NCBI GenBank assembly: GCA_900551135.1
Contig: URUX01000039.1
Coordinates: 1-16,802 of the forward strand
Source: an uncultured Clostridium sp.
Lineage (GTDB): Bacteria; Bacillota; Clostridia; Lachnospirales; Lachnospiraceae
Length of the DNA: 16,802 bases
Direction: 5' to 3'
The notes under the pieces are model-generated. The model did no database searches, was not told the DNA's origin, and worked only from the letters and a program-made list of their open reading frames with translations. The position numbers and the translations under genes were made by a program. Position 1 is the stretch's first letter. Every line of letters begins with the position of its first letter. Positions 14,840-16,802 of the stretch are shown piece after piece.

Positions 14840-15856
14840 ATGGATGAAATGAAAGAATTACTCCCGGGCATTTATCAGGTAAATCTCCACAGCAATGCCC
14901 ATGGAGTGAATGAGATCAAGATTTACATGATACCCGGAAATCCCAGAAGCCTGATGATTGATACCGGATTTCGGGATTTAAAATGTCTGGAAGTGCTGGA
15001 GCAGGCTCTTCGGGAACTGGAAATTTCTCCGGCTTCTCTGGATATTTTTTTGACCCACAAGCACCATGATCACTGTGGTCTGGCGTATGTGTTTGCTGAA
15101 AAGGGAGCAAGGATATTTCAAAATCCGGTAGAAGAAAGGCACCGTTATGACTGCCTCCATCACAGCAGAGGCGGTTCAGAGGAACAGGATCAGGTTCTAC
15201 GGTTTGTGGGAATTACGGATGAACTGACTCCGGGACTGCGGCAGATGTTTCGGGAACTGGCAAAAGAAGGGAAGGACGAGGATCTTCTGATTGAAAAATA
15301 CGCATATGCTCCGGCTTTGCCAGAGGATGTATTCCGCTATGGAAATTATTCCTTTGAGGCAGTTCCGTTAAGCGGACATACACTGGGACAACTGGGGCTT
15401 TATGAGAAAACGAAAAAGATTTTGTTCAGCGGAGATCAGGTGATCAATGGTGTTTCTCCCATTGTGGCCACAAGCTATAAGGATGAACGGCTTTTAGGAA
15501 GATATTTTCAGTCATTAAAACGTTTAAAAGACCGGTACGGAGACTGTATGTTTATTCCTGCACACAGCACAGTTCCGGTGGATAATCCCAGGGGAGCAAT
15601 TGACCGGATTGTCTTTGCATATTTGGAGAAGATTCAGATTATGAAACAGATTGTGGATCATGCCAGAGAACCAATGACGATCCGTCAGATTGCATCCATT
15701 GCTTATGGCTGCCAGGGACTTCCGGAAAGCCTGGATCAGCTGATGAAGTTTAAAATGATTCTGACTAAAACGTTTTCCTGTATGGAATATTTATACGAAC
15801 AGGACTTTGCAGTCCGCAGGGAAAAAGAAGGGGTTCTTTATTGGGAGGCTCCGTAG
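14840..15856 (+). CDS. MBL-fold metallo-hydrolase with C-terminal winged-helix-like domain
   Basis: This 338-residue cytosolic protein has a metallo-beta-lactamase fold. The two-metal site is formed by HKHHDH (73-78) and His180 (PLSGHTLGQLG). Asp199 (FSGDQV) and His242 (PAHS) complete it. After about residue 255 comes a helical tail (IRQIASIAYG, then QDFAVRREKEGVLYW) that resembles the winged-helix domain found at the end of many bacterial MBL hydrolases. An insertion of about 60 residues (108-165) between the metal motif and His180 holds a charged helical region. The substrate is unknown, and the family ranges from thioesterases to nucleases. It follows the PAP2 gene by one base; the ribosome site (GAGG) is modest. 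It is probably the last gene of the Sfp-PAP2-MBL unit, although no terminator is visible after it. Confidence 0.9.
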   Translation: MDEMKELLPGIYQVNLHSNAHGVNEIKIYMIPGNPRSLMIDTGFRDLKCLEVLEQALRELEISPASLDIFLTHKHHDHCGLAYVFAEKGARIFQNPVEERHRYDCLHHSRGGSEEQDQVLRFVGITDELTPGLRQMFRELAKEGKDEDLLIEKYAYAPALPEDVFRYGNYSFEAVPLSGHTLGQLGLYEKTKKILFSGDQVINGVSPIVATSYKDERLLGRYFQSLKRLKDRYGDCMFIPAHSTVPVDNPRGAIDRIVFAYLEKIQIMKQIVDHAREPMTIRQIASIAYGCQGLPESLDQLMKFKMILTKTFSCMEYLYEQDFAVRREKEGVLYWEAP

Positions 15857-15870
15857 AGAAAAATAAAATC

Positions 15871-15898
15871 TTGCAAAATTTTTCAGAGGATGTATAAT
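15871..15898 (+). promoter_or_regulatory. Sigma-A promoter for the folT leader
   Basis: TTGCAA (15871-15876), a 16-base spacer and a perfect TATAAT (15893-15898). Transcription would start near 15905, just before the hairpin at 15912 and the THF riboswitch, giving a leader of almost 200 bases. Confidence 0.8.
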
Positions 15899-15911
15899 AG
15901 TCTACGTAACA

Positions 15912-15926
15912 AGAGCCGGCGGCTCT
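15912..15926 (+). other. Small 5' leader hairpin upstream of the riboswitch
   Basis: AGAGCC (15912-15917), loop GGC, GGCTCT (15921-15926): a perfect 6-bp stem a few bases from the predicted 5' end. It is followed by AAAAATTTAA rather than a T-tract, so termination is unlikely. A role in 5'-end stability is only a guess. Confidence 0.6.
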
Positions 15927-15943
15927 AAAAATTTAATATGAAA

Positions 15944-16039
15944 GCAGAGTAGGTTTGTGTGCGTTAAGTGCCGGATGGACGGGGAGTTGCCAGCCGGACG
16001 AAAAGAGTATCTTGCGGTACACAATCCGCATCCCGCTGC
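15944..16039 (+). promoter_or_regulatory. Tetrahydrofolate (THF) riboswitch aptamer
   Basis: The sequence carries the conserved blocks of the THF (folT) riboswitch in order: AGTAG (15948-15952), GCGTTAAGTG (15961-15970), CGAA (15999-16002), GCGGT (16014-16018) and CGCATCC (16027-16033). Pairings fit the fold. P1 is GCAG (15944-15947) with CTGC (16036-16039). P2 is TTGTGT (15955-15960) with ACACAA (16019-16024). P3 is CCGG (15971-15974) with CCGG (15994-15997), and P4 is AAGA with TCTT (16003-16013). A G-rich loop 3 (GGGG, 15981-15984) can pair with the CCC at 16032-16034 as the expected pseudoknot. The aptamer precedes a folate transporter gene, the classic target. I recognised it from memory of the consensus. 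Confidence 0.92.
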
Positions 16040-16091
16040 AATACGAGAGATAAATTATCTCCTTATTGTAGTCCGAGGTCTGCAAAGGAGG
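16036..16091 (+). promoter_or_regulatory. Expression platform of the THF riboswitch (ribosome-site switch)
   Basis: Two exclusive structures can be drawn. In one, CTCC(TT) and TTGTAG (16059-16071) pair with CTGCAA and AGGAG (16080-16090), hiding the ribosome site GGAGG (16087-16091). In the other, CTGCAATA (16036-16043) pairs with TATTGTAG (16064-16071), and GAGATA pairs with TATCTC just inside, freeing the site. The second uses the CTGC strand of P1, so ligand-stabilised P1 should turn translation off. Confidence 0.72.
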
Positions 16092-16101
16092 TAATTTTTT
16101 T

Positions 16102-16683
16102 ATGAAGAAATTAGCAACTTTGTTTTCCGATTCTTACCGTGAACTGTTTCAGGTGAGAACCCTCACGTTATGCGCCATGTTTGGCGCTCTGGCCATTATT
16201 CTGGAACAGTTTAATGTGAAAATCGGCGCATTTAAGCTGGGAATCTCCGGTCTTCCAAATGAACTGGTTCACTTTTTGTTTGGACCGGTAGTAGGAGGGA
16301 CATTCGGAGGCGCAATGGACATCCTGAAGTTCCTGATAAAGCCGGACGGAGGTTTTTTCTTCGGATACACCCTGACCGCAATTACAGCAGGCGTTATTTA
16401 CGGCGCATTCTGGTATAAGAAGCCGCTGAGCCTGCCCAGAATTCTGGCAGCCCGCCTGGCGGTTATTCTGGTATGCAACTTATTCATGAATACCCTGTGG
16501 ATTTCCATGACTACAGGCAAGGGATTTCTGGCTCTTTTGCCGGTAAGGGCAATGAAAAACTTTACTATGTGGCCAGTAGATTCCCTTCTGTTTTTTGTGG
16601 TAGCCGGCGCTTTGGAAAAAGCCGGGGTTTTTAAAGGGCTGAGAAATGGGGTTCAAAGCAGCCGTTCCAGGATAAAAGCATAG
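16102..16683 (+). CDS. folT: Folate-specific ECF transporter substrate-binding (S) component
   Basis: FolT is the membrane subunit that binds folate and works with the shared energising module EcfA-EcfA'-EcfT to import it. The 193-residue protein has about six hydrophobic helices. The first carries the ECF S-component signature of small residues for docking EcfT (LTLCAMFGALAIIL, 21-34). Other family-like stretches are LGISGLPNELVHFLFGPVVGG (46-66) and GFFFGYTLTAITAGVIYG (84-101). The THF riboswitch in front makes folate the likely substrate and gives end-product control. The ATG is ten bases after a very strong AAAGGAGG site that the riboswitch can mask. No EcfAAT genes lie nearby, as expected when S components share a module encoded elsewhere. 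Confidence 0.94.
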   Translation: MKKLATLFSDSYRELFQVRTLTLCAMFGALAIILEQFNVKIGAFKLGISGLPNELVHFLFGPVVGGTFGGAMDILKFLIKPDGGFFFGYTLTAITAGVIYGAFWYKKPLSLPRILAARLAVILVCNLFMNTLWISMTTGKGFLALLPVRAMKNFTMWPVDSLLFFVVAGALEKAGVFKGLRNGVQSSRSRIKA

Positions 16684-16709
16684 ACATTTTGGGAAATCAG
16701 GGATATAAT
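16681..16709 (+). promoter_or_regulatory. Promoter for the downstream Mrp-like gene
   Basis: TAGACA (16681-16686), overlapping the folT stop codon, is 17 bases from a perfect TATAAT (16704-16709). It would let the next gene be expressed without riboswitch control. Confidence 0.75.
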
Positions 16710-16771
16710 CAAAGGAGCATATTGCTGAGTCAAAATTTTGCAGATATGCATTTGAAAGGAGATTCATCAAA

Positions 16772-16802
16772 ATGAGCGCAGAAAATTGTAATCATGATTG
16801 CA
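16772..16802 (+). CDS. Partial CDS, probable Mrp/NBP35-type P-loop ATPase (N-terminus only)
   Basis: The window ends after ten complete codons, MSAENCNHDC. An AAAGGAG site (16755-16761) lies ten bases before the ATG. A cysteine- and histidine-rich start of this kind (CNHDC) is typical of Clostridial Mrp/NBP35 ATPases, which carry an N-terminal cysteine cluster and serve as iron-sulfur carrier or assembly factors. With so little sequence the assignment is a memory-based guess. That a gene starts here is well supported by the ribosome site and its promoter. Confidence 0.55.
   Translation, partial: MSAENCNHDC

Noticed and set aside
16722..16775. A 17-codon TTG-started frame after AAAGGAG (16711-16717), ending in a TGA that overlaps the Mrp-like ATG; a possible leader peptide
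   Set aside because: The predicted start of transcription (about 16716) would cut off its ribosome site, the start codon is weak, and no attenuator follows.
1..16802. Defence system, prophage, integrative element or other mobile cargo
   Set aside because: No integrase, transposase, toxin-antitoxin or nuclease/helicase module, tRNA or direct repeat was seen. Gene content, strand and style are uniform and housekeeping.

Overview
The window is gene-dense, has one main coding direction, and looks like a chromosomal segment of a Clostridia-type Firmicute, most likely Lachnospiraceae. That assignment is an inference. It rests on strong GGAGG-type ribosome sites, sigma-A style promoters, moderate GC, the general look of the proteins, and a tetrahydrofolate (THF) riboswitch in front of a folate ECF transporter subunit. 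All seventeen genes I accept lie on the + strand. I see no insertion sequence, prophage, CRISPR array, tRNA or rRNA, and no gene whose composition clearly stands apart from its neighbours.

Layout. (1) 72-4177: a MATE efflux protein, glutamine-dependent NAD+ synthetase (nadE) and a TrmH/SpoU rRNA 2'-O-methyltransferase, closely packed and ended by a terminator at 4218-4246. (2) 4330-5718: an NfeD-like protein and a stomatin/SPFH protein, a typical membrane-microdomain pair. Their extended -10 promoter lies directly behind the previous terminator, and they end in their own terminator at 5741-5790. (3) 5813-6955: a patatin-like phospholipase that starts almost on top of that terminator. (4) 7002-11154: ornithine carbamoyltransferase (argF), a small three-helix membrane protein, biotin-protein ligase (birA), A/G-specific adenine glycosylase (mutY) and a diacylglycerol/lipid kinase. 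These are joined by overlaps or near-overlaps and read like one operon. (5) 11271-13045: a primary-type sigma factor (rpoD) behind a near-consensus promoter, followed by the queuosine enzyme queH. (6) 13180-13446: an HPr phosphocarrier as a single-gene unit with promoter and terminator. (7) 13558-15856: an Sfp-type phosphopantetheinyl transferase, a PAP2 phosphatase and an MBL-fold hydrolase with a C-terminal winged-helix-like tail. (8) 15871-16683: promoter, 5' hairpin, THF riboswitch and folT. (9) The first ten codons of an Mrp/NBP35-like ATPase with its own promoter.

Most of the content is housekeeping: cofactor supply (NAD, biotin, folate, phosphopantetheine), arginine synthesis, RNA modification, DNA repair, transcription and lipid metabolism. 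I do not see a new multi-gene system. The most informative parts are regulatory. The THF riboswitch has a readable translational switch built from two identical CTGCAA strands that compete for one partner. There are also tightly interleaved terminator/promoter and terminator/start-codon junctions, a palindrome at the argF promoter, and a perfect 12-bp hairpin inside the MATE coding sequence. The sigma factor has a Leu at a normally aromatic position of region 2.3 and lacks the usual dnaG neighbour.
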